DNA from: Edaphochlamys debaryana
Taxonomy: Eukaryota; Chlorophyta; Chlorophyceae; Chlamydomonadales
Length of the DNA: 64,000 nucleotides
Direction: 5' to 3'
Assembly: GCA_016858145.1 (NCBI GenBank)
Contig: JAEHOE010000077.1
Span: forward strand, 541,485-605,484
In this document: piece by piece, positions 32,901 through 44,360 of the stretch
How the letters are laid out: the number at the start of each line of letters is the position of its first letter
Position numbering within the stretch: position 1 is the first letter of the stretch
The notes under the pieces: generated by a model
What the model was told of the DNA's origin: nothing
What the model saw: only the letters and a program-made list of their open reading frames with translations
Database searches by the model: none
Translations under genes and position numbers: made by a program

Positions 32901-35900
32901 GGCCGAGCAGGAGGCGCCGCGGGGCCCAGCAAGGGGGACGGCAGGTGTGTGTGTTTGTGCAGGGTGGGGTTCGACACGGCGGCGGAGCATGGGGGTGTGG
33001 GCGGTCCCGCGTGTAGGCCCTCGTCGTCTGTGCGTGTCAGGACTTGTGCCCCGGCCTCGGTGTGAAGCTGCCGGCCAGGGGGTGACTCACCCCCTCGATG
33101 ATCGATGCCGGCTGTGCCCACACCCGCTGCCATTTCCTCGCGCCGTGTCCCCACCGCGCAGCATCGGTCCCGAGGGGGCCCTCTCCAGCGCCACACAGAG
33201 CGGCTCGCTGTGCACGCGGGGCAGCGAGGCCCCCGGCGGCGCCCACGCGTGGCTCGTTACGCCCCAGCAGAGCCGCCCGGGGCAGAAGCCGCTGTGGCCC
33301 ACAGGTGAGAGGGGCTGCTCGTATAAGCCAGGGAAGCGTAGGGGCCCACAGGTGGGGGCCTGAGTGCGTGGCGCGGGGCTCGGGTGAAGGCCGGGGCGGG
33401 GCCGGAGCGCGGCGGCGGGGCCGGAGCGCGGGGGCCGGGGCTGTGACCGGCGCTCATGAGGGGCTTGGCAGCTTTTCCGTCCCGAGGCAGGGCGTCACCC
33501 CTGCTGCCCCTCGGCCTCCCCACCTCCACCCCTCGTCACGCAAGCGCATGCATGTCCGTCCCCCCCTTCTCCAAACCCTTTGTCTCCGGTCTTTTGCGCC
33601 AGGCGGCGAGGACGCGAGAGCGCTTCACACACGTTTGATGAACTCACTCCGACTAACCTGTTTCTTTCGCCCCCCGGCCCCTTTCCCCTCCCCCCGGCCC
33701 CCAGGCGAGGACGCCGGGGCGCTCCAGGTGGTGACCCGCCAGACGCCCCGCAACCCCAGCCTGCGCCTGCAGGTGGAGATCGAGCCACCGCCCGGGGCCC
33801 CCCTCAGCACCCACTCCCGAGCCCACTCCCACCCGCACCCGCACCTGAACCACCTCGCCCACGTGCTGGACCCCAGTCGCCACGGGGGCGGCAGCGCGGG
33901 CGGCAGCGCGGGCGGCAGCGCGGTTGGAAGCGCCAGCACGGGCCTGGGCCTGGGCGTGGGCCTGGGCCTGGGCATGCTGCTGCCGGCGGCCCTGCGCCCC
34001 TCATCGTCTCTGGACCACGGCCCGCCCACGGGCGGCGCGCTGCTCGCCAGCGGCAGCCCGGTCCCACAGGGGCTCGGGCAAGGGCAAGGGCAAGGGCCGG
34101 GGCTGCCCCCGGCGTCGCAGGTCGCCGCGCCGGAGGGTGCGGCGAACGCGGGGGAGGAGGAGCAGGCGGGGGCCGGGGCGGGGCCGGGGGCTGGGGAGGA
34201 GGAGGCCGGCAGCTGCCGCCTGGTGCTGACGGGGGCGGTGCTGGGGAAGGGCGCGTGCGGGCGGGTGGTGGAGGGGCTGTACCGCGGGCAGCGGGTGGCG
34301 GTCAAGCTGCTGGACTCGGGGCTGGTGGCGCTGGCGCTGGCGGCGACGGCGACGGAGGCAGCGGCGGAGGCGGCGCCAGCGACGGTGGCGGCACGTGCGA
34401 CGGCGGCGGCGCCAGCGACGGAGGCGGTGGCAGCGACGGCGGCGGCGGCAGCGGGCAGCGGGGCGGCGGCGGGAGGAGCTGACGAGGCGCGAGCGGCCCT
34501 GGCGGTACCGGAACCGGAGCCAACGCCGTTGCCGTCAGAGGGCGGTGTGGCAACCCCCGGCGACGCCTGCCCCCACGGCGCCAGCTCCGCCTTGGAGGGC
34601 TGCTCCGTGCCCCCCGCGACGGTTATAGCCCCCGGGTCCCCACGTGCGCCCTCCCATGTGGCCGTCTCGCCGCTGCACGTGCAGGGCCCGCCCGGGTCCG
34701 CGCCGCCCGACGTCAAGCCGCCGCGGCTGTGCCTGGCGGACATACTGCAGGAGTCGGACACCGGGCTGCGCGGCGGCGGTGACGACCGCGGCGGCGGCGG
34801 CTGTGCTGACGGTTACGGTTACAACGATGACGTGGACGATCTGCATGCGTCGTTGGCGCGGGAGGTCGAGGTGCTGGCCAGGATTGACCACCCCAACTGC
34901 GTGCGCCTGCTGGCCGCAAACCTAGGGTGCGTGGGCTCATGGATTCGGGATTGGCTGGCGTGGGTGTTGATGGGAGAGGGACAAGGAGATGAGGAGGTGA
35001 GAGGGATGGTCTGTGGTGCGAGGCAGATCGGCTCGGGCAGGGTGTCTGGCCATGGTCGGGTGGTGAAGGTCTGGCGCCAAGGGCTAGTGAGGTGCTGAGA
35101 GCTGTCGAAATGTCCTCGCTGACCCTACCCGCTTCCCTCGCTTCCCTTGGTGCCCCCAGGCCCCCCCAGCCCTGCTTAGTCATGGAGCTCATGGACACCT
35201 CCCTGGAGCGCATGATGTACGGCGGGGCGGGCGGCGCCGTACCGTCCGCCGTACTGCCGCTGGACAAGGTGGGCGCGTGTGCGCAAGTGTGGCGGCGCTC
35301 GGTTGGGCGATTCGATCGGGCCTGAGCCCCGGCCGGAATCCTGGTCGGGCGGGCTTGTCGATTCCGTGTTTCGTGGGGCCAGGGGCCGAGTCGCGAAACC
35401 TTGTCCCTGTGACCCCACAATCGCGCAGGTGCTCCACATTGGGTTGCAGGTGGCCCAAGCGCTCGCCTACCTGCACCCCACAATCATCCACCGAGGTGCG
35501 TGCGGGTTTGCGCTTCCGCCACGCAGCCCCAAGCCTCCCGCGGGGCGCCAACGACCGGCCCGCGGGCCGGAACCGGCAGCTCCAAGCGCACTCGCGTGGC
35601 ACCTTAGTCATGGCCTTGCGGGGACTGCAGCACAGTGTGGGCGGGGCGGACCGTCAGGCTCCACTTCATCCAAGTACCGGTAACGAATAACCAACCTGAC
35701 CACCGACCGCCAATCACCATGACCCCGCAGACCTCAAGCCCGGCAACGTGCTTATCTCGGACCCCGCCAGCCCCGCCCCCGTCGTGAAACTGTCCGACTT
35801 CGGTACGTTGCCGTACCGCCGTGTCGTGCCGCCTTTGCCGTACCTGCGAGCAACTTGCCGTGGAGGAGTCGAGAATGAGGCCTTGTAACGGTTTCTCGCA

Positions 35901-37871
35901 GGGCTGAGCCGGCTGCAGGAGACTGTGTTGGTGACGGCGAGAGTCACTGTGGGCACGGTGAGATGAGGAGAGTGTGTGCAAAAAGCGAGAACCCGGAGGA
36001 GAGGAGAGTGTGTGCGGGGGTCTCATCGGAGCGGGTTGCCGGAGAGCGAGGTTTCAGAGGGCGAAGCGAACGGCGAGCAAGCAGACGGAGGCACTGGGCT
36101 GCGCCCTGCGTTGCCCCTGCGTCCTCCTGGCGTACCACACGCCAGCTCTGACCGCTACCCTTCCCCCACCCCGCTGCGTGCAGGCACCCTACATGGTGAG
36201 TCTTCTTGGGGCTGGGTCTCCCGCCTGGACAGGTCCTTGGGGCTGGTGGCCCCCCAGCAGGTCCCGAGCGGCGGCGGTGTGTGGTCCCTGTCAGCAGATG
36301 CAGGGGTGCGCGCCGGAGCGTGCGGGACGGGGCCGGGCGCTCAGCGCGTTTCAGCTGGGGGAGCGCTGCCCCCTTCAGCCTCGGTGTGGACACGGTCCGC
36401 AGCGTCGGAGGGCGAGCGCGTATCTACTTCTACTGAGACCTACTAAGCAACATCTACCAAGCACACGAGACCATCCAAGGGCCGTACACGTGCTCCGTCA
36501 CGCTCACTTGAGCTGCCGCGAACACCCCACATGCAGTACGCCCTCATGCCGTACGCCCTCGATCTCCCTTGCCGTACCTCAGGCGCCCGAGTGCCTCAAC
36601 GCCCTCAACTGCGTCGTGTCCCACCACGCGGTGAGCGGTTGGCGGTTGGCCGCATGGGGTGCCGGTGTCGGTACTGCACAAGCGCGGTCGCCGTACGACG
36701 ATGCCGTACAGCACTGACGTCGCCCCGATCGCCGCGCACCCTTGCAGGACATCTACAGTTTTGCCGTACTCATGTACGAGATGCTGGCGTGCAAGCGCCC
36801 GTGGGAGGGCGCCAACATCGTGCAGGTGAGGCGGGCGAATGGGATCCATCCGTACCTCGACATCGGACTTGGCACAGGGCAACCTTGATGGCGCTGAATG
36901 GGAGTATGGGGTGCGGCAGGCCCTCTGATTGTGCACCCGCGCTTCAGCACGCACACCTCCTTCCGCGCGCCGCCCTCAGATCGCGTGTGCCGTCAACGAG
37001 CGGCGCGAGCGGCCGCCGCTGCGGGCTCTGGCCCCAGAGCGCTGCCCGGCGGCGTTGCGGGCCCTGGTCGAGGCAAGCTGGTGAGGCCTGGCATGCGGGG
37101 GGCGCGGGGGAGAGCGGGTCGGGGGCTGCCGGGAGTTCCCGAGGGCAAGGATGGGGGAAGGGGCGGGGTCAGCGTGTGCCGTAGCGATCCACACGGCCCC
37201 CCTGGTCGCCACTGGGGGTTCCCGGGCCACCGCACACCTTCCTCCGCCCAGCGCAACGCCGCTGCCAGCGGGACCCGCTCGGCCCGGCCCCTGCCCCACG
37301 CGCCGCTCTCTCACTCCTCACCCCTCGTCCCCCCCTGTCCCCTGTCTCCTTCTCTCCTTCCGCTCTCCAGCTTGTACGAAAGTCATCCCCCCCTGCCCCC
37401 CTCCTCGCAGGGACCAAGTCCCCGAGCGCCGCCCCGCGGCGTGCGAGATCGCCAAAGAGCTGTTGCTGATCCGCCAAAAGGTGTGTGCCGAGCATGGGAT
37501 GGGGGGTCCCTGTGGGCTGTCCCTTGTTGGTGGAGACATGCAGGGCAGCTTGGGTGCAAGGGCACCGTGTGGGGGCCTCCAGGCGCCAAGCACGGCTTGC
37601 CAGCGGTCTGGAAGGACTGTAACCCAGCGCCTGGGGATTGCTTGATGCAGTCGAACGGGAGGCCACGCGGGCTCAGGCAGCAACCCAGCTAGGTGGGAGC
37701 TGTGTGCCCGTCTCGCGTTGCTCTCTGCCCTGCCTCACGCCACCGCGCCCCCACCCCGTGCCCTGGTCAACGAAGCTCAACGCAGCGGGCGTCAAGGCCC
37801 GGGCCGTGCTGAGCATGCTGAGCAGGAAGCCCGCGGAGCATCTGTTCCAGGCGGCGCCAGCGACACGCTAG
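29990..37871 (+). CDS. Single-pass transmembrane receptor-like protein kinase
   Basis: Twenty-one exons in phase: 29990-30259, 30536-30613, 30676-30768, 31097-31218, 31512-31619, 31800-31884, 32107-32183, 32339-32610, 32839-32944, 33162-33304, 33705-34926, 35160-35268, 35429-35495, 35731-35802, 35902-35957, 36184-36195, 36583-36630, 36748-36825, 36980-37080, 37411-37480, 37776-37871; about 1094 residues. Signal peptide MFLFLLFASLLLTVAA; Cys-containing ectodomain of about 340 residues of unknown fold; membrane span about residues 359-381; then a kinase domain: LGKGACGRV, VAVKLL (Lys near 651), IIHRDLKPGNVLI, LSDFGLSR, GTAPYMAPECLN, DIYSFAVLMYEMLACKRPW. All catalytic residues are present; TKL-like by its DxxSFAVLxxEM helix. 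About 175 Ala/Thr/Gly/Pro-rich residues are inserted between the catalytic Lys and helix C. Ligand unknown. Confidence 0.85.
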
Positions 37872-40181
37872 CGCATGCGTCTGCGTGGAACCATGTGCGG
37901 CATGTTGCCAGGACTGCAAAGCGCTGCATGGTTCAAGGATGCATCCCTGCAAAAGGTGTGGGGTGGATACCGGTTAGATAGATCCCGGGGAGCTCGATCC
38001 ACTGTGCGGTTTGTGAGCCCGCACGCGCAGCTGGCTGTGTTGCTTGGTTGGTCAGCCACAGGGTGTTTGATCAAATGTTTGGCGAATGTATGGTGCAGTT
38101 GTTGTGCATTAGTAAACGATGGATTGGGGCATTCCTTTATATGCCGGTCGACTGGCACTGAGCTTTGTGCATCTCAAGAGCCCCTCGCATCATAGCAGAG
38201 ACAGCTGCTCTTGCCGCGACGATAACTGCTGATCTTGCGTTCGTTGACACCCTGCTCACAACGTCATTGCTCACAACATCATTGCTCGCAATTGGCAAGA
38301 GGCTCGCTGAGGCGTAGCAGGAGCACCGCCGGCTGCACATCTCAAGTAGGGTTTGGGGGGATAATGGGCAGGGGCGGGGGAGTCTGCGTGTCGGGGCGGC
38401 AGGCGACGGTGCCGGTACGTTTTGTATCTTCTGGTGTTTTGCTCAAGGGCGTGATAAGGGCATGGTGCTACCCCCTGGGGGACAATGAGGAGTCATGGGG
38501 AGTCATCCGTTTGAAGAGGCGCCGGTCTATCTGGGTGCATGCGATGACGCGTATCAAGGTATCTGTCCGTCGGACAGTTTGTTGTGGGCCTCCGGTGTGT
38601 TTGCCTGTTGTTGCACGCAAGCTTGTCCCCTGTGGGCGGCCACCTACCCCTAGCAGCCTCTATTTCGCCACTAGCCCGCCTCGGCCCTACCTCGCGGCTG
38701 TCGGGTGTCCGTGGAGGTGTCATGTGAGCGGCTGTGTGTTTACGACGGGAGGCGTGCCTCAGCCGGAGCATTAGCGGAAGGCGTAATGTTGTTGAGGGAT
38801 CGAAGCAAGCTGGGACGCACTGGGGGGTACTGCGGAGCCCGCCTGTGGGTTCTTGTATGGGCGGGATAACTGCTTTTGGGCGCGTGCTGCAGGGTGCTGC
38901 AGTGCGATGCCGCTTTAGGGGGAGGTCGCGTATAACACAGTCAGGGGCGCGCAACACGCGGCTTAGCGTGGGTCCTGGCTCTTAACTGGAGCTCTGTAGC
39001 TTGCGGTGCGCGGACTGAACCGCAACTTTTAGCTTTTGAGGTGGATGGCTCTCTGAACTTGTGTCCGGGTCTAAAGCAAAGCGCTATGTAGCGCAGTGCA
39101 CGATGGCACGCTTGTCCGGGTCAGGCAGTACGGTAGTAGCGCATAGGTGGGCGGCCCGCTCCCTCTTGAAATGACATGCGACGAGCTACAGCCAGGGGTG
39201 GAGCGGTGCAAAGCGGTGTTGGAGGGGCGGGGCGGGGCCCGAGCGCCTCAGCACACAATCCACAGTCCACAATTAAACATCATGTCCGAGGGCATGCGTT
39301 GCCCTCCGGTCCCTGCGCACACTGTGAGCGGTAGCCCACGCGTGCCGCTGTCAAGGGTCAGCGCCATCAGCCCCCTTCGCCGCCTGCATGCGGGGCCCCG
39401 ACCAGGGAGTCCACAGGGGCAGAGCCCCTGTACACTGACCCTGACCATGGGCACACCCGCCCCGGCCTTGACGCCGCCCGGCTGCCCCAACCCCCATGCC
39501 ACTGCCCGCCCCGCTCCCGCCCGTGCCCGCGCAACAGCTTGCCGAGGCTGTTCCCGCTGTCGGATCAATGCCTCCACATCAATGCCTCCACATGGTGGGC
39601 CAAGCTGGAGTGAGGCGTCCCCTGCTGCTTAGGGCTGGAGAGCCACGCAATGTGTGTTTCCGAAGCGTTGGAGGAAAGTGGGGCAACCCGCGCTCCTCAC
39701 GCACCGCATGGTTCAGTGGGCCGCATTTCCCCATGGCCCTTGTTACACTCTCACGTGCCTGTTGCGGCGCCTCGTGAGCCCAAGTGCTCTCTGAATCGCT
39801 GGCCACGAAGCTACACAAGACTGCACAAGATGCAGCAGCCTGCCGTTCGGCCCCATCCACCCTCGAAGCCAAGTCAGTCCGGCCCCGGGTCAATGCCAAT
39901 ACGGGCCCATGCCGCTCAGTGCCCCAGCGCCTCCCCGCCCAAACACCTTGCGCTCCGCTTCGTGCGCTCCCAGCCGCCATGTGTGGATGGCCCCTGGGCG
40001 GCCTGTCAACCCCTTCAGTCACCGCCACCCCCTGAAGCGCAATGCAGCCCCGCTCCCAGCCTCCCTCCCAGCCTCCCCTCTCCTGCGTCCTGCGTCCTGC
40101 CAGCAACATCCGGGCCAATCCAGCCCGGTCGCCCTCCTTCCCGCCCCACATCCACACACATGCCCGCCCCCCCGCACCCCC
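37872..40181. other. Convergent intergenic region, 2.3 kb
   Basis: Holds 3' untranslated regions of the kinase (+) and of the DNL zinc-finger gene (-). 38060-39130 has lower GC than average. A small direct repeat (TTGCTCACAAC) is at 38255-38285. No gene seen. Confidence 0.35.
39743..39747 (-). terminator. Candidate poly(A) signal TGTAA of the DNL zinc-finger gene
   Basis: TTACA on the plus strand, 435 bases past the minus-strand stop at 40182. Confidence 0.4.
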
Positions 40182-42535
40182 CTACGCCTGCTTGTCGCCC
40201 CCCTGCGTGGCGTCCGGGGTCCCCGCGGCCGCGTCCGTCCCCGCCCCCGCCCCCCCCCTGCCCCCCGGGTGCGCCCCCAGGATGTCCGCCTCCTCCGGCT
40301 GCATGCCCGCCTCGTCCTTGTACCGCACCTGCAGGGTGCGTGGAGAGATGGTAAAGTTTTGTGAGTAGGAGGGGGAGGGGCGGCGGAGCTCAGGGGTGTG
40401 GTTCAAGGGATGGGAGGGGCGGGGAGAGCAGCGGGGACATGGCCACGGGTGCGGCGCGGGAGCGCGTTGGCGAGTGGCCTCGGGATTTCGGGTCCCACCC
40501 GCATCGCAAGCCCCACCCGCAACCCCGTCGTACACGCTTGCACATGTCGTACGGCACAGATCCTCACCTCCTCGAAGATCTTCTTGTTCGGGGCCGACAG
40601 CACGTGCCACACCTTGCAGTGGCTGCACTGCCCGAACACCACCCCGTTCGCCCACGCAATCGGATTCACCATCCGTGCCGTACGGCCGCCTGCGGGGAGT
40701 CACGTGTGAGGGTTTAGGGTTTATAGGGTTGTGGGGAATCACGTGACTCGGGGGTCGGGGCCAGGCCCCGGGGGGCCCACACGCCATGGCTATGACGCGG
40801 CATGCACCCCGTGCGATGAGGTGGTGCGGCGGGCGGTCGACGAGAGGGGCCACAACCCGTGGCTACAACCCCGGGAGCGCCGTTGTGGCTGGCAGGTGCA
40901 GTGCGGCAGGGAGAGGACATGCGCGGACGGACCGGGGCGGCTGCCGTGGGCCCGAGGCCAGAGAGCCCGCTGTAGCAATGCTCCCTTCTGCACCCGTACC
41001 TGCCCTCTGTCAATGCGCCTCCCAGGGCCCAAACCGGAGTTCCTCACCCACGCCCCACGCAGGCCGGACCCCGGCCCTGGCGCGTGACCCCTAGCACCCC
41101 GCCACACACACACAAACGCCTCCCCGGCTCATGCGAGCAGCCCTTCACACAAACGCGTCGGGCGTGTGGACCTCCGCTCCAGCCCACTCCTCTTCCACCT
41201 CGCCCATCCCCACGGCACTGCAAGCCGTGGCCTCCCCCTGCTCACCGCACTTGTTACACGTGAAGAGGACCAGCTTGGTGCGCCGCTTGTTCTCGGGGCC
41301 CTGGGGGGTAGCGGTAGGGATGGGGCGGGGTGGGGCTTTGAGAGGCGCAGCGGTTCGGCGCTTGTCGATGTCGGCATGAGAGCCAGCCTGCCCAGAGCCC
41401 CGTGCCCGGGGACCCTGCTCGCTGCCGCCCCAATCCCACCCGACGACCCCCCCTTCCCCCGCTCCACTCTCCCCACTCCCCCGGAGCCGCTACTGGAGCC
41501 CCCCCTACCCCCTAAAATCACTCCCCCTAAACCCCCCACCCCCCCACCTCCAGTGCGCTGAGGGGGATGCGCACCACCTTGCTGGCCTCGTCGTACTCGG
41601 GCTCGGAGCTGCCGTCCTCGGGCTTGACCTCCAGCTTCAGGTCTGGGGGGGAGGGGCGGGTCGGGGCGGAATCGGGTGGGTGGGCGGGGGCAGGCTCGGG
41701 TCCGGCGCGGGGAGCAGGCGTGGAGTGTTGGGAGGCCGGGCGGGACCGGGTGGGGGCGCGTGGAGGGCAGCCGGGCGCGCCCCTAGCGGTGAGCCAAGGC
41801 GCAGGAGACGTGCGAGGGCGGGGGAGTAAGTATCTTCGTGCGGCCCTGGGCTCCCGGTTGGGCAGAGAAGGCCCGGCCAGGGCGAGGACTCAGCCACGAG
41901 CCGGAGGACAGGCCGGCTCGAGGGCTCTGCTGGGGAGCAATGCTTGGTAGCGTGTTGGGACTGGCCCTTCCAGCACTGCTTCGCGGCTGTTGTCGCGCAA
42001 TGTGCTGTGCAGCTCTCGCTTGTCGCCATCATATGGTCTGCAGGGCCTTCCTCAGCCTTAACTGGACCCCTGGGTGGACCCGCGGCCAAGCACACACCCC
42101 ATACACCGCGTCACTTGCCTTGCCTTCCCCAGTCTCCCCAGCCCCGTCCCACAATCCCCAGCCCCAGCCACCACGCCCACCTTGAGGGATGGGCTCCAGC
42201 ATCGCCGACCTGCACGCCACGGACGGAAGCTGTGCCGCGTCGCCCCATCGCCTAGCGGCTGGCCATGAGCGTCGTCCATGTGGTGCTGCGAGTCCCGAGG
42301 GCGAACCCGCGAGACATTCTACCGGCGCCAGGGACCTGAGTTTGCAGAAGCCCAGCTGCTGCATCGCAAGGTGCAAAGCTCGTGAGCGGTGTGCATCGGC
42401 TGCCGACAGCCGCGGCGGTGTCCTCACCCGCCTCACCCGTGCGACTGGTGGACCCGCAGCTATAGATTGCGGGGGTCCATGTGTAGACCGGCAGCCGCGT
42501 TGGGTAAGTGACGACGCGAGCATGGCAACGCGCAT
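40182..42535 (-). CDS. DNL-type (TIM15/HEP-like) zinc-finger protein, probably organellar
   Basis: Five exons in phase: 42535-42181, 41642-41548, 41300-41246, 40689-40568, 40328-40182; 257 residues. The first about 100 residues are rich in Arg, Ser and Ala with few acids (MRVAMLASSLTQRGCRST), like a plastid or mitochondrial transit peptide. A conserved core follows: TKLVLFTCNKCGGRTARMVN, PIAWANGVVFGQCSHCKVWH, VLSAPNKKIFEEV. Cys 165, 168, 190 and 193 form the two CxxC pairs. This is the DNL zinc finger of TIM15/Zim17/HEP proteins, which keep organelle Hsp70 soluble; plant plastid members share FTCxxCGxRT. The usual H-x-I-A-D-N/L block after the second CxxC is changed to WHVLSAPNKK. The tail is Gly/Ala-rich. 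The start is the first in-frame ATG after a stop. Confidence 0.75.
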
Positions 42536-44360
42536 GCACAAGAGGTCTGAGCTGAGTTACAACGCAGTCGGCCGGGTGACAGTATAGAGGCTACGTGAAG
42601 CGGTATGCGTGCGAGGGCGCGACGTACTTGCAATGACTGCGGACGTACGTGGGGAGGTCCTGGAGACCCCCAGAACCCGCCCGGCTGCGGCCATGCTCCC
42701 CGAGGCCCGGCGCCCGCAATCGGGGCTTCCTTCACGCGAAACTGCCCTTCCAACTCAGGCACACGCCGCATGAGCTCGGTACTGTCGATAGGAGCAGCGG
42801 GACTGCGGGAATCGAGCTGCCATGGCCTCCCTCAAGTATGGAGCGGGCAGGGCGGGGAGGGCCAGCAGAGCGTTGTCCATCAGCAGCCTTGCCCGGACCC
42901 TTCCGTGGCAAGCAAGTGGCCAGGAACAGAGGGGCTCCGGCAGCCGCTCCACTTGCACCTGCTTGGCAATCTTGCACCTGCTTGACTGTTGAGTCTACGT
43001 CTGGGATACGGCTGCGCTACCGCCACGTCCGCCAGCCCGGCTGGCTCCAGGCAACTGAGGCAAGCCGCACGAGTCACGACACAGCCCGGCGGCGATGGGG
43101 CCCACCCTGATGGGGCCCAAGCATCAGATGCCGTTACAACCGCCAGACCTGCCACGCTCTCAATCTCTCTCTCATGAGTCTCTCATTTGCCCTTCCTCCA
43201 ATTCTCTCCCACAAGCGAACTGGGACCCAACACAGCCCTGTTCGTGCCCTCGTAGCACGCGCCCAGCCCAACTCACTTTTAAGACAGCTTCACACAGCAA
43301 GCGCCACCACGCAACTCGACGCTTGCTGGTTCTGGCAAGCGCACAGGCTCCGTCGCTCCCTGACCCACGTAGTACTCCTGCATCTGCACACCAGCCTTCG
43401 TCGCCAAGCCCCAGCCCCAGCCGAAGCCGCGTGACACCACGACAAAACCGGGCTACTCGCCCGCGCCAGCGGCTGGCCCCTGCCCCGTCACGCCCCAGTC
43501 AGCCTAGCCCTAAGCCTTTCTGCCCCCATTGCACCCCCGTGTACCCGCCTGGGCATTCGCCATCGCCAGCCTATCCTCGGCGGCTTGGCCATGCGCAATA
43601 TGGGGCGGGCCTGTCGCTCGAGCACTGCCCGTAACGACCACCAATTAAATAGTTCATCAACACACGGCTACCCTCTCCCCCGCCGCCGGCAACTGCCGCT
43701 CCGTACAGCCCCCTTCCGTCCGGCGCCTGCGAAGGCCGAGCCACGGCCGGAGACACGCCCTCTGCGCTGCTCCCAGCCCTCGTCTCCTTCAGCTGCCACC
43801 AGGCCCCTGCCGCCGCCTCTGGTCCCATCCTCGAGTACGCCACGGAGGCGCAGAACGGGCGGCCCTGCTCTTGCCTGTGACTGTGGCTGCCACACTGCAC
43901 ATGCTGCTGCCCCGAGGGCGCCGTACGCCGGCTGGTTGCCGCGCAGAGAGCTGCGCTGCGGTGCCGCGGCGGACAGGCAGCCTGGGGCCCGGGGCGCCCC
44001 GGGGGTTCCCAGGGAGCGCCCCGCGCGGCCACGGGTGCCTCCTGGGCTACACGCCACGGCAGAAGGCAGCCTGTGAGGGCAGATTGGGATGGGCGAGCAG
44101 GCGATGTGGGTCGGCCGATACGCAAGACAGGCTGCGTACGGGCGGCAGCTGGCTCCAGGCCCCGACTGAACGGGCTCCAGCAAACAGGGCCTCCTGCCTG
44201 CAGCACGCGCAGGCCTCTGACCACCCAGCCAACTCCTAGAAACGCTTGTCCCTTGGATAGGTCCTGCTCTACGTGCTGCCCTGTGCCTCATGTCACTCAG
44301 AGCCCTGCCGTTGCCCTGCCTCGGCCCAGTCCCAGCTCACCGTGCGAGATTGGGAGACGC
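42536..44360. other. Intergenic region, 1.8 kb
   Basis: Holds the DNL gene promoter and the TerC 3' untranslated region. Codon bias is poor in every long open frame (for example 43095-43634 and 43585-44076), and no domain is recognised. Confidence 0.35.

Noticed and set aside
33580..34761. Frames of 300 and 378 codons overlapping the kinase exon
   Set aside because: They lack domains and overlap the exon whose frame holds the glycine loop and the catalytic lysine.
43095..44076. Two open frames of 160-180 codons upstream of the TerC 3' end
   Set aside because: Ser/Pro/Arg-rich, weak codon bias, no domain or signal.
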